Shown: positions 1-6,280, counted from the stretch's first letter. The stretch is DNA of 8,666 nucleotides from Chlorobium sp. (GCA_026193435.1 JAPHUN010000311.1:1-8666); one strand, 5' to 3'. Translations and numbers: made by a program. Notes: generated by a model from the letters alone, not told the origin.

Positions 1-2
1 CG

Positions 3-71
3 ATCATCGTTACGATTATCGGGGGATTACCCATTATTTTTCCTTACTTCATAACGCCATTGCTTCCATGA
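3..71 (+). CDS. Possible 3' end of an unidentified hydrophobic protein (partial)
   Basis: This frame is open from the window edge and ends at a TGA that overlaps the sdhC ATG in an ATGA arrangement. The 22 readable residues are strongly hydrophobic (IIVTIIGGLPIIFPY, then a Pro/Leu-rich end), like the last membrane segment of a membrane protein. The 4-base overlap, together with no visible Shine-Dalgarno sequence before sdhC, fits translational coupling inside an operon. The tail does not resemble the end of a soluble iron-sulfur subunit. The reading is too short to identify, and the region could instead be a non-coding leader; the frame shared with sdhC is also open here. Confidence 0.3.
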   Translation: MIVTIIGGLPIIFPYFITPLLP

Positions 72-556
72 GTCAACACTATGAAAACGAGGGGTCGGCT
101 GCTTCCCGTTCAAAGGCTTTTGTCTGGCTTATGCAGCGGGTGACCGGAGTCGGCCTTGTGCTGTTTCTCGTGCTTCATTTCTGGGTTCAGCATATGCCGA
201 CAGGGTTTCTTGCTACTGCCGGGGAGTATAGTGAAATACTCAAGACCCTTTCGGACGCAAGCCCGGAAGTTGTTGATGCAATTGCCGATGGGAAGATCAA
301 GGAAGCGCTTCCCGGCGAGCATGTGATAACCTACAGCAAGGTTCTTGAACGGCTGCGTACTCCGCTGTGGAAAACCATCGATATTCTGCTCCTTCTGTTT
401 GCCCTTCTGCACGGTATGCTGGGGCTGATGAATGTTCTCGGGGATTATATGAAGCGGGTTCGACTGCGAAAGGCAGTCGTATTCTGCTGCTGGGCGGTGA
501 CGCTCTTTCTTGCGGGCCAGGGCATTGTTGTAATTATGGCTGTTGGAATGAAATAG
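68..556 (+). CDS. sdhC: Succinate dehydrogenase/fumarate reductase cytochrome b membrane anchor subunit
   Basis: This 162-residue protein should anchor the SdhA flavoprotein complex in the membrane and carry heme b and the quinone site. Three hydrophobic segments are visible, at about residues 20-43, 102-124 and 136-158. The first begins with the family pattern [16 protein letters not shown], including His37. The second carries [14 protein letters not shown], which resembles the E. coli SdhD heme-ligand and quinone-site stretch: His115 would be the heme ligand and Asp126-Tyr127 the quinone-side pair. Residues 44-101 form an unusually long loop between helices 1 and 2. The stop lies 13 bases before sdhA, so the two are surely co-transcribed. 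The ATG overlaps the stop of a possible upstream gene and has no obvious Shine-Dalgarno sequence. It combines SdhC-like and SdhD-like signatures in one chain, so a separate sdhD may not be needed (inference). Confidence 0.88.
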   Translation: MSQHYENEGSAASRSKAFVWLMQRVTGVGLVLFLVLHFWVQHMPTGFLATAGEYSEILKTLSDASPEVVDAIADGKIKEALPGEHVITYSKVLERLRTPLWKTIDILLLLFALLHGMLGLMNVLGDYMKRVRLRKAVVFCCWAVTLFLAGQGIVVIMAVGMK

Positions 557-569
557 GAAAGAATACGCT

Positions 570-2327
570 ATGCAGGTTGTCTATCATGATGTGATCATTG
601 TCGGCGCGGGTCTCGCCGGTCTCAGGGCGGCGGTCGAACTTTCCGGAAAACACGACGTTGCGGTACTTTCAAAACTTCACCCGCTCCGGTCGCATTCGGG
701 GGCGGCGCAGGGAGGAATATCCGCTGCGCTTGGAAATGCAGAAAAGGATTCTTCCGAATGGCACGCCTATGATACCATAAAAGGATCTGACTATCTTGCC
801 GATCAGTATGCTGTCGAGGTTATGTGCAATGATGCGCCGAGAGCGATAATAGAACTGGAGCATCTCGGCGTCCCGTTTTCGCGCTTTGAAGACGGTCATA
901 TCGCACAGCGTCCTTTTGGCGGCCATACAAAAAATTTCGGAGAAGCCCCGGTCCGACGAACCTGCTATGCTGCCGACAGAACCGGTCATGTCTGTCTTCA
1001 TACCCTCTATGAGCAGGCGGTAAAAGATAAGGTCTTTTTTTATGACGAGTACCAGGTTCTCGATCTCTGCATGGCGGACGGGGCGGTCAACGGAGTCGTC
1101 GCTATCGAATTGAAAACTGGACGGTTTCTGCTGTTTCATGCCCGGGCGGTGATGTTTGCCACAGGAGGGTACGGCAAGGCATGGAAAACCACCTCCAATG
1201 CGTTTGCCAATACCGGTGACGGTCTGGGTATTGTCCTGAATAACGGCATTCCGCTGCAGGATATGGAGTTCGTGCAGTTTCACCCGACAGGTCTCTATCC
1301 GCTCGGGATTCTTATTACCGAGGCGGCAAGAGGTGAAGGGGGTGTGCTCCGAAACGCCGATGGAGAACGGTTTATGGAGCGCTACGCTCCGACGATCAAG
1401 GACCTTGCCCCACGGGACATTGTCAGCCGGAGCATCTATGATGAGCTGAAGGAAGGGAGAGGCGCCGGACCGATGAAGGATCACGTGCTGCTTGATCTGA
1501 CCGCTCTTTCGAGGGAAGCAATTGCTGAAAAACTGCCTGAAATAGAGTCTTTTTCGAAGATATATCTCGGCATTGACCCCTCTGTCACCCCGATACCGGT
1601 TTCACCGACATGCCATTATGCGATGGGAGGAATCCCTACCGATGTGAACGGCAGGGTGGTCATTGACGCGCAAGGAAAAGAGCTTCCGGGGTTCTGGGCT
1701 GCAGGAGAGGTTGCCTGTGTCTCGGTACACGGGGCAAACCGGCTCGGATCAAATTCACTGCTGGATCTTATTGTGTTCGGACGCCGCGCAGGAAAGGATA
1801 TCAAACGGTTTCTTGACCGTGTTCTCCAGAAGCCCCGTCCTCTTGATACAGGAGCGCTTGAAAAGGTCAGCAGGAAGATCGAGGGTTTACTGGGTAGAAA
1901 AGAGGGGGAAACGGTAGCGGCGGTTCGTACCGATCTGCAGAAGGTGATGATGGACAAGGTTTCTGTTTTTCGTAACGAGCACGGGCTTGCGGCGGCGGTG
2001 GAAGAGCTTACCGTTCTGCAGGGGCGCGCCGCCGGAATTCGGGTGAAGGACCAGAGCAGGGTTTTCAACACGGAAATTCTCGAAGCGCTGGAATTGCAGC
2101 ATATGGTAAACTACTCGAAAGCGGTCGCTCTGTGCGCCCTCAAACGTCAGGAGTCGAGAGGGGCTCACAGCAGAGATGATTATCCTCTGCGCGATGATGA
2201 AAACTACCTGAAGCATTCTCTTTACTTTCTCAAAGAAAATGGAGAAGCGACCTACGAACAGAAGCCGGTCGATCTTTCGCTTGCTTCGTCCAGGCCTGAA
2301 TTCGTGCCCAAAGAAAGAAAGTACTGA
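570..2327 (+). CDS. sdhA: Succinate dehydrogenase/fumarate reductase flavoprotein subunit
   Basis: This 585-residue FAD subunit interconverts succinate and fumarate on the cytoplasmic side of the membrane. The N-terminus has the Rossmann motif GAGLAG (12-17). SHSGAAQGG follows, with His42 in the place of the histidine that binds FAD covalently. The substrate-site signatures are all present: FHPTG (237-241), TEAARGEGG with Arg254 as the likely catalytic arginine, CHYAMGG (348-354), and [10 protein letters not shown] (388-397). The C-terminal domain has the usual [13 protein letters not shown] stretch near 527-539. Length is normal for the family. AGGAAAG at the end of sdhC is a suitable ribosome binding site. 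In green sulfur bacteria this enzyme works mainly as fumarate reductase in the reductive TCA cycle. The iron-sulfur subunit is not next to it, which is unusual; direction and electron partner cannot be read from sequence. Confidence 0.95.
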   Translation: MQVVYHDVIIVGAGLAGLRAAVELSGKHDVAVLSKLHPLRSHSGAAQGGISAALGNAEKDSSEWHAYDTIKGSDYLADQYAVEVMCNDAPRAIIELEHLGVPFSRFEDGHIAQRPFGGHTKNFGEAPVRRTCYAADRTGHVCLHTLYEQAVKDKVFFYDEYQVLDLCMADGAVNGVVAIELKTGRFLLFHARAVMFATGGYGKAWKTTSNAFANTGDGLGIVLNNGIPLQDMEFVQFHPTGLYPLGILITEAARGEGGVLRNADGERFMERYAPTIKDLAPRDIVSRSIYDELKEGRGAGPMKDHVLLDLTALSREAIAEKLPEIESFSKIYLGIDPSVTPIPVSPTCHYAMGGIPTDVNGRVVIDAQGKELPGFWAAGEVACVSVHGANRLGSNSLLDLIVFGRRAGKDIKRFLDRVLQKPRPLDTGALEKVSRKIEGLLGRKEGETVAAVRTDLQKVMMDKVSVFRNEHGLAAAVEELTVLQGRAAGIRVKDQSRVFNTEILEALELQHMVNYSKAVALCALKRQESRGAHSRDDYPLRDDENYLKHSLYFLKENGEATYEQKPVDLSLASSRPEFVPKERKY

Positions 2328-2391
2328 CCATCAGGCGTCGTGCGGCAGGCGATGGCGCAATGGCAGGAAGAGAGGGGATTTGTCGATGTAT

Positions 2392-2402
2392 TGAACGGTT
2401 CA
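2392..2402. promoter_or_regulatory. Perfect short palindrome upstream of the CoA-transferase
   Basis: TGAAC-G-GTTCA is a perfect inverted repeat with a one-base centre, about 50 bases before the CoA-transferase start in the 124-base gap after sdhA. A further TGAAC occurs just downstream. It could be an operator for a dimeric regulator. Arms of only five bases can arise by chance, and I do not recognise the site. Confidence 0.15.
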
Positions 2403-2451
2403 GGGTGGAAATAGAGTGAACAAATTGTGATAAACAGGAGCTACAGAGTTG

Positions 2452-3744
2452 ATGAAATACAGAACGATTTCCGCTGCTGACGCGGTTTCAGCCGTCAAGT
2501 CGGGAGACAGGGTGTTTCTGCAGACCGCGGCAGCGACGCCACAGCGGCTGATCGATGCCCTGGTTGAAAGGGCGGATACATTGCGGAATATAGAAATTAT
2601 CAGTCTGCATACTGAGGGAGAGGCGGCCTATGTCCGGCCGGAGTACAGGGATAGTTTTCGTCTCAATGCATTGTTTGTCGGGAAAAATGTTCGGTCTGCG
2701 GTGCAGGAAGGTCTGGCAGACGCTATACCCATATTTCTGAGTGATGTTCCTGCACTGTTCTATCGCAATGTGTTGCCGCTCGATGTGGCGTTCGTCCATG
2801 TTTCTCCTCCTGATCGTCACGGGTTCTGTTCTCTGGGTGTTTCGGTTGACGCGGCCAGGGCTGCGGTGCATACCGCGAGGTATGTTATTGCACAGGTGAA
2901 CCCTAATATGCCCCGGACACACGGAGAAGGACTGCTGCATGCCAGTACTATAGATGCCATGGTTGATGTGGACGACCCTCTTCCGGAAACGCCGAGGCAT
3001 GAACTGACCGATATCGAGCAGAAGATCGGCAGACATATTGCATCCATTGTTGAAGACGGGGCGACGCTTCAGATGGGCATAGGCGCAATTCCCGACGCCA
3101 CCCTGGCAGCGCTTACGCATCACAGGAACCTCGGCATTCACTCTGAAATGTTTTCCGACGGAGTTGTCGACCTCGTTGAAAAAGGGGTTATCACCGGGAA
3201 ATACAAGAGTACCCATAACGGGATTATCGTCGCCAGTTTTCTTGTCGGGACACGAAAGCTCTATGATTTTGTTGATGACAATCCTCTTGTGGAGATGTTC
3301 GGATCGGATTATGTGAACGACACAAGGGAAATCCGAAAAAATCCGAAGGTGACAGCGATTAACAGCGCGATTGAAATCGATATGTCCGGACAGGTGTGCG
3401 CCGATTCCATCGGTCAGAGACATTTTTCCGGTGTCGGTGGGCAGATGGACTTTATACGGGGAGCCGCACTCTCTCCTGACGGGAAGCCTATCGTTGCCCT
3501 TCCGTCGGTTACCCGCCGCGGAGAGTCACGGATTGTTCCCATGCTCAAGCCGGGTGCGGGAGTTGTTACCACAAGAGCTCACGTACAGTATGTCGTTACT
3601 GAATACGGCATAGTCAATCTGCACGGCAAGAACATGCGTCAGCGTGCCGAGGCTCTCGCGAGTATTGCTCATCCCGATTTTCGAGAGGATATCTGTCGAG
3701 CGGCACATGATCTTTACGGGGGGTTCAGAAAAGTCTGCATGTAG
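2452..3744 (+). CDS. Acetyl-CoA hydrolase/4-hydroxybutyrate CoA-transferase family protein
   Basis: This 430-residue protein belongs to the CoA-transferase family that includes acetyl-CoA hydrolase/transferase, 4-hydroxybutyrate CoA-transferase and butyryl-CoA:acetate CoA-transferase. Such enzymes move CoA between an acyl-CoA and a free acid through a glutamyl-CoA intermediate. Visible family marks are VSPPDRHGFCSLG (118-130), QMGIGAIPDA (207-216), HSEMFSDG with Glu232 as the likely catalytic glutamate, GVGGQMDFIRGA (327-338), and VVTEYGIVNLHGK (381-393) near the end. Length is typical for this group. I chose the ATG at 2452, 11 bases after AGGAG (2436-2440); the adjacent in-frame TTG at 2449 has closer spacing but is a rarer start. 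It follows sdhA by 124 bases on the same strand, which suggests a role at succinyl-CoA/succinate or acetate. The actual acyl pair is unknown. Confidence 0.88.
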   Translation: MKYRTISAADAVSAVKSGDRVFLQTAAATPQRLIDALVERADTLRNIEIISLHTEGEAAYVRPEYRDSFRLNALFVGKNVRSAVQEGLADAIPIFLSDVPALFYRNVLPLDVAFVHVSPPDRHGFCSLGVSVDAARAAVHTARYVIAQVNPNMPRTHGEGLLHASTIDAMVDVDDPLPETPRHELTDIEQKIGRHIASIVEDGATLQMGIGAIPDATLAALTHHRNLGIHSEMFSDGVVDLVEKGVITGKYKSTHNGIIVASFLVGTRKLYDFVDDNPLVEMFGSDYVNDTREIRKNPKVTAINSAIEIDMSGQVCADSIGQRHFSGVGGQMDFIRGAALSPDGKPIVALPSVTRRGESRIVPMLKPGAGVVTTRAHVQYVVTEYGIVNLHGKNMRQRAEALASIAHPDFREDICRAAHDLYGGFRKVCM

Positions 3745-3769
3745 CTTCCCTATCGACAGGTCCCGGATG

Positions 3770-3803
3770 AAAAAAAAGAAGGTGTCTCAGAAGCCTGTCA
3801 CCT
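3770..3803 (-). terminator. Imperfect hairpin plus T-tract, minus strand
   Basis: Read on the minus strand, AGGTG (3803-3799) pairs with CACCT (3784-3780), then comes TCTTTTTTTT (3779-3770). One internal mismatch and one more G-C pair extend the stem. The placement suits termination of bchU transcripts, which would first cross the whole repeat-rich spacer. The stem is short, so strength is doubtful. It coincides with the left end of the proposed inverted-repeat element. Confidence 0.35.
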
Positions 3804-3831
3804 ATGATTCAAACCACATGCAGTCATGCTG

Positions 3832-3856
3832 CCCTGTGTAATACTAATACACGGGG
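3832..3856. repeat. Hairpin-forming inverted repeat
   Basis: CCCTGTGTA pairs with TACACGGGG across a 7-base loop, giving nine pairs of which one is G-T. No T-tract follows on either strand, so it is not a standard intrinsic terminator. It may stabilise 3' ends or be an internal part of the surrounding element. Confidence 0.4.
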
Positions 3857-3894
3857 TTGATACGGCAACTATAGGGGCTTTCGGTAAAAGATGG

Positions 3895-3917
3895 ATCCTC
3901 GGGTCAAGCCCGAGGAT
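3895..3917. repeat. REP-like palindrome
   Basis: ATCCTCGGG and CCCGAGGAT form a perfect 9-bp stem around the 5-base loop TCAAG. From memory, the wider pattern of a GGATCCTCGGG arm, a TCAAG loop and a CCCGAGGATGAC arm recurs as an intergenic palindrome in unrelated bacterial genomes. It is therefore more likely a dispersed repeat than a gene-specific operator. No T-tract follows on the plus strand, and only a weak one (ATCTTTTACC) on the minus strand. Copy number in this genome cannot be seen from one window. Confidence 0.55.
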
Positions 3918-3962
3918 GACAACCAGGAGGGGCGCTGCAAACAATTGCCTGCTCAAAATACG

Positions 3963-4000
3963 AGAGGCTGCCCTTTTGAGACAGCCTCTTTTTCTGTTTT
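3963..4000 (+). terminator. Rho-independent terminator, plus strand
   Basis: AGAGGCTG (3963-3970) and CAGCCTCT (3982-3989) make a perfect 8-bp stem with an 11-base loop, followed by TTTTCTGTTTT. It should end CoA-transferase transcripts about 240 bases past the stop codon and only 16 bases before the 3' end of bchU. On the opposite strand the following sequence is only mildly T-rich (CGTATTTTG). It is also the right end of the proposed inverted-repeat element. Confidence 0.6.
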
Positions 4001-4015
4001 ATGGAGCGTTTCCGG

Positions 4016-5035
4016 TTACGACGGCTTTACAGCTTCGACGTAGAGGTGGTCATATCGGCGAACCATCCGGACATCGCTGAACCCTATTTTTTCAAGGATG
4101 TTTTTGTAGTTGGACTGTTCCTTGAAGCCGAGTACGGAGAAAGGCATGCCAATACCCATGATGTAATGACTGAGATAATCATAGTTCGGGTTGTCCTGTT
4201 CATCGACAATCATGTCGAGGACGAGCAGCTTGCCCCCTGCTTCAAGAGCGTTAAACGCTTTGGTACACATCATTTCCGTCAGCTGTTCGTTCGCGGTGTA
4301 GAGAATCCTGCAGAACATTACCGCGTCGGCAGAAGGGTATTCGTCCCGGTAGATATCTACTGCTGCGCCTCTCAGCCTGTCCGCGAGGCCTTTTTCCGCA
4401 GCGTTTTCATTGACCAGATCAATGGCGCCGGGAAGGTTCAGAATCGTGGTGTCAAGTTGAGGGAATTTATTGCAGAGTGAAGCTGAAATATCTCCTATTC
4501 CTCCACCGACGTCAACCATTTTTTTGTTGTTCTGAAGGTCAGCCTCTTCAAGAAGCAGTTTTATGGAGAAGTGGGCGTTCCGGCGGTGAATGTCTTCGAA
4601 ATAGAGGTTCTCTTCCCTTGTCTTGGGCGGGTAGGAGGTTTCCCCTTTGTAGTCGAGTTTTCCCCGGACAGCTTCTGCCATATGCATATAAAAGTTCTCG
4701 GCAGTATAGGCCATCGCTTTTGCGACAGGCGTCATATAGAGGTTCGGGTGCTCATCGCTCGGCACGAACATACTGCGGGCAAAATCCGTCAACGCCCACT
4801 TTCCGTTCTCAATCCGGACGATTCCTATCTGGCGTAGCGCTTCAAGAAGCATTTCAAGTCTTTGCGGTACGGCTTCGAGTGAAGATGAAAGGGTCTCTGC
4901 GTCTTTTGCTTCTTCAGCGAGTTCTGTGAAAAGGTCAAGTTCAAGTGCAGCCTTGAAACAGCCGAATTCCACGAGACCCTTGAAGAGGATTTCGTTGGCC
5001 CGGTGATTACGTTTCAGTAGCTCGTTGTCATTCAT
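4016..5035 (-). CDS. bchU: Bacteriochlorophyllide C-20 methyltransferase BchU
   Basis: This 339-residue SAM-dependent enzyme methylates the C-20 methine bridge of bacteriochlorophyllide d, committing the cell to BChl c (or e) for the chlorosome. Residues 1-100 form the winged-helix dimerisation part typical of plant-type O-methyltransferases. The SAM-binding motif is VDVGGGIGD (174-182). Tyr246 (in FCRILYTANEQ) and His290 (in YLSHY) fall at exactly the numbers reported for the active-site residues of the C. tepidum enzyme. The C-terminus has GMPFSVLGFKEQ (296-307). From recall, overall resemblance to C. tepidum BchU (338 residues) is high. The frame is intact; frameshifts here are known to give BChl d strains. 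No clear Shine-Dalgarno sequence precedes the ATG. It is convergent with the CoA-transferase and divergent from the small repeat-protein gene. Confidence 0.95.
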   Translation of the reverse strand: MNDNELLKRNHRANEILFKGLVEFGCFKAALELDLFTELAEEAKDAETLSSSLEAVPQRLEMLLEALRQIGIVRIENGKWALTDFARSMFVPSDEHPNLYMTPVAKAMAYTAENFYMHMAEAVRGKLDYKGETSYPPKTREENLYFEDIHRRNAHFSIKLLLEEADLQNNKKMVDVGGGIGDISASLCNKFPQLDTTILNLPGAIDLVNENAAEKGLADRLRGAAVDIYRDEYPSADAVMFCRILYTANEQLTEMMCTKAFNALEAGGKLLVLDMIVDEQDNPNYDYLSHYIMGIGMPFSVLGFKEQSNYKNILEKIGFSDVRMVRRYDHLYVEAVKPS

Positions 5036-5190
5036 GTTCAGGTAGGGCTAAAAAGTTATAGGTTAAGCTCATCCCGGCTTTTTTGCGTTAAACTTTAATT
5101 TACCCCAAAAAGCATTATGAAACAACTGAAAGGAGTTACGGCATTTCCGTATACTGCTACTGTATGGTATGGAGGAACGATTCAGGATTC

Positions 5191-5196
5191 AGGAGG
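5191..5196 (+). promoter_or_regulatory. Strong Shine-Dalgarno that decides the start of the small repeat protein
   Basis: AGGAGG lies 2 bases before ATG 5199, too close, and 8 bases before ATG 5205, which is ideal. The in-frame ATG at 5169 has no ribosome binding site at a workable distance. The start is therefore placed at 5205. The site overlaps the end of a GATTCAG tandem duplication (5179-5192). Confidence 0.7.
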
Positions 5197-5204
5197 GTAT
5201 GAAA

Positions 5205-5423
5205 ATGCTTTCAAGTCTTTCAAAGCTGTCTTCTGAGCAGCTGCAGGAAATACGGGAACTGGAGAGAGAGACGGGCAAGACGCTTCTGTCTTATTCCAGC
5301 TACGATGTTGTTACCGACAACCTTACGGAGGAAGAACTCGGGAAGGTACGGGAACTTGAACGCAGGATCGGCACGGCGCTGGTGGCTGTCAAGGAATCCG
5401 GTTCTTCGACCTCAAGCCGATAA
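5205..5423 (+). CDS. Small protein with two copies of a charged helical repeat, function unknown
   Basis: I do not recognise this 72-residue protein. Its two halves are related: residues 8-30 (LSSEQLQEIRELERETGKTL...) and 40-62 (LTEEELGKVRELERRIGTAL...) align with 10 of 23 identities at an offset of 32 residues, sharing the core RELER followed by Gly. Each unit looks like one amphipathic helix rich in Glu, Arg and Leu, joined by SSYDVVTDN. A Ser-rich tail ends the chain. There is no signal peptide, membrane segment or cysteine. The strong AGGAGG and the repeat make it a convincing gene. A longer start at 5169 (84 residues) is possible. It is divergent from bchU, and its last 35 bases overlap the 3' end of pgeF on the other strand. 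A small adaptor or oligomerising protein is conceivable but unproven. Confidence 0.7.
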   Translation: MLSSLSKLSSEQLQEIRELERETGKTLLSYSSYDVVTDNLTEEELGKVRELERRIGTALVAVKESGSSTSSR

Positions 5424-6147
5424 GAGAGAGCATGCGGCCGGTAGTGCCGCCTTCCTTTCGATAAGAGAAAAAGTCACTGTTGTTTCTGACGGTGCAGAGC
5501 GGGGAGGTCTCAACGGATGCAGGCGGCATCCCCGTGTCAAGCATCTGGTCAAGGTTCACTGACGCAAGATCCAGCAGAAAACGGCCGTCTCTTGAAGGGG
5601 TCAGGTATGTACTGTCGAAGCGGGAGGCCACTTCCCTGCCGACTTCATATTCCTTGCCGGATATGCCGGTCCCGATCCAGGCCAGGCAGTCTGAGGGTGA
5701 TGTTCCGAACTGCTTCTTCATTGCCTCGATCGTCATGCCTGAGATGTTTTCCGCTGCTCCTTTCCATCCGGCGTGCGCAGCGCCGGTTGCCTTATTCTTA
5801 CGATCATAGATAAGCACCGGGAAACAGTCGGCAGTGAGGATGCCGAGGAAGAGATCTTTTTGATTCGTGATAAAGGCATCGTAGCCGCTATACTGTCCTC
5901 CCGCAGTTGCGTGGAGTATTTTTATGCCATGTACCTGTTCGGCTGTTACAAGCGATACCGGTTCAATCCCGATGCTACGGCAGAGGAGCTGTCTGTTCAA
6001 TAGAATATTCGACGGGTCGTCACCGGTGTTCGTGCCGAGATTCAGGGAATCGAAAGGTTTGGGGCTTATGCCTCCGTGACGAGTGGTCTGCAGTGCGACA
6101 AGTTCCGTGAACGGGTCGAAAATTTTCGGTCTCTCAAACAAGCTCAT
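5389..6147 (-). CDS. pgeF: Laccase-domain peptidoglycan editing factor (YfiH/PgeF, polyphenol oxidase family)
   Basis: This 252-residue protein belongs to the YfiH/DUF152 family. The E. coli member PgeF helps keep wrong amino acids, such as L-Ser at position 2, out of peptidoglycan stem peptides; older annotations say polyphenol oxidase or laccase. The metal-site residues are all visible: His73 in EQVHG, Cys108 in LTADCFPVLIYD, and His125 in GAAHAGWKG. Other family marks are TTRHGGIS (21-28), LNLGTNTGDD (35-44), GYDAFITN (88-95), IGTGISGKEYEVG in the middle, and the end motif SDFFSYRKEGGTTGRM. Length is normal and the protein is cytosolic. No Shine-Dalgarno sequence is evident. Its 3' end overlaps the small repeat-protein gene, and it is divergent from galE across 133 bases. 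With the M23 peptidase and bactofilin downstream of galE, the area has a peptidoglycan theme (inference). Confidence 0.9.
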   Translation of the reverse strand: MSLFERPKIFDPFTELVALQTTRHGGISPKPFDSLNLGTNTGDDPSNILLNRQLLCRSIGIEPVSLVTAEQVHGIKILHATAGGQYSGYDAFITNQKDLFLGILTADCFPVLIYDRKNKATGAAHAGWKGAAENISGMTIEAMKKQFGTSPSDCLAWIGTGISGKEYEVGREVASRFDSTYLTPSRDGRFLLDLASVNLDQMLDTGMPPASVETSPLCTVRNNSDFFSYRKEGGTTGRMLSLIGLRSKNRIP

Positions 6148-6212
6148 TATCGGTGCGGGTAGCTGTTGGTGTTTCGCGGGTCGAAGTTCTCAAGGACTGG
6201 ATGTCATCATTA

Positions 6213-6240
6213 ATATTATTTAATGTGTTATCTTTGGCAA
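6213..6240 (-). promoter_or_regulatory. Possible pgeF promoter in an AT-rich divergent region
   Basis: On the minus strand TTGCCA (6240-6235) and TAATAT (6218-6213) are separated by 16 bases, about 65 bases before the pgeF ATG. On the plus strand the overlapping TTGGCA (6234-6239) could serve galE with TAAAAT (6260-6265, 20-base spacing) or CATAAA (18-base spacing). The region also has the inverted repeat ATTAA/TTAAT. Matches are partial. Confidence 0.3.
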
Positions 6241-6280
6241 GAGCAATAATGGATTCACATAAAATAAACTCCCCATCAGA

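Larger units (their letters stand above)
3773..3993. mobile_element. Candidate MITE-like element or IS relic with imperfect terminal inverted repeats
   Basis: The stretch is bounded by inverted copies of a 21-base sequence that match at 18 of 21 positions without gaps. The left copy is 3773-3793, with core GAAGGTGTCTCAGAAG. The right copy, on the opposite strand, is 3993-3973, with core GAGGCTGTCTCAAAAG. No convincing ORF lies inside, and no target-site duplication is clear because the flanks are A- or T-rich. The interior holds two more hairpins, one REP-like. It fills most of the 271-base gap between the convergent CoA-transferase and bchU. A non-autonomous element fits the data. A pair of opposed terminators that look alike by chance or by selection is the alternative. 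Confidence 0.4.

Noticed and set aside
669..1484. 271-codon minus-strand ORF inside sdhA
   Set aside because: The opposite strand carries every SdhA signature here; the minus product has no family features.
2488..3423. 311-codon minus-strand ORF across the CoA-transferase
   Set aside because: It lies wholly inside a well-supported gene, and its translation is rich in Arg, His, Cys and Asn with no recognisable motif; it is a shadow frame.
3895..3917. Stem-loop as terminator or gene-specific operator
   Set aside because: No T-tract on the plus strand and only a weak one on the minus strand; the sequence type fits a dispersed palindrome better.
3773..3993. Intact insertion sequence
   Set aside because: The ends look like inverted repeats, but no transposase or transposase fragment can be read inside, so at most it is a non-autonomous element or relic.
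3826..4080. 84-codon plus-strand ORF across the intergenic element and the end of bchU
   Set aside because: It runs through the REP-like palindrome and the terminator hairpin and into bchU antisense; no ribosome binding site and no coding character.
4001..4480. 159-codon plus-strand ORF opposite bchU
   Set aside because: Antisense shadow of the BchU C-terminal half.
5137..5151. Small inverted repeat TACGG/CCGTA upstream of the repeat-protein gene, considered as an operator or riboswitch
   Set aside because: Five-base arms only, no conserved riboswitch core recognised, and expected by chance in this length.
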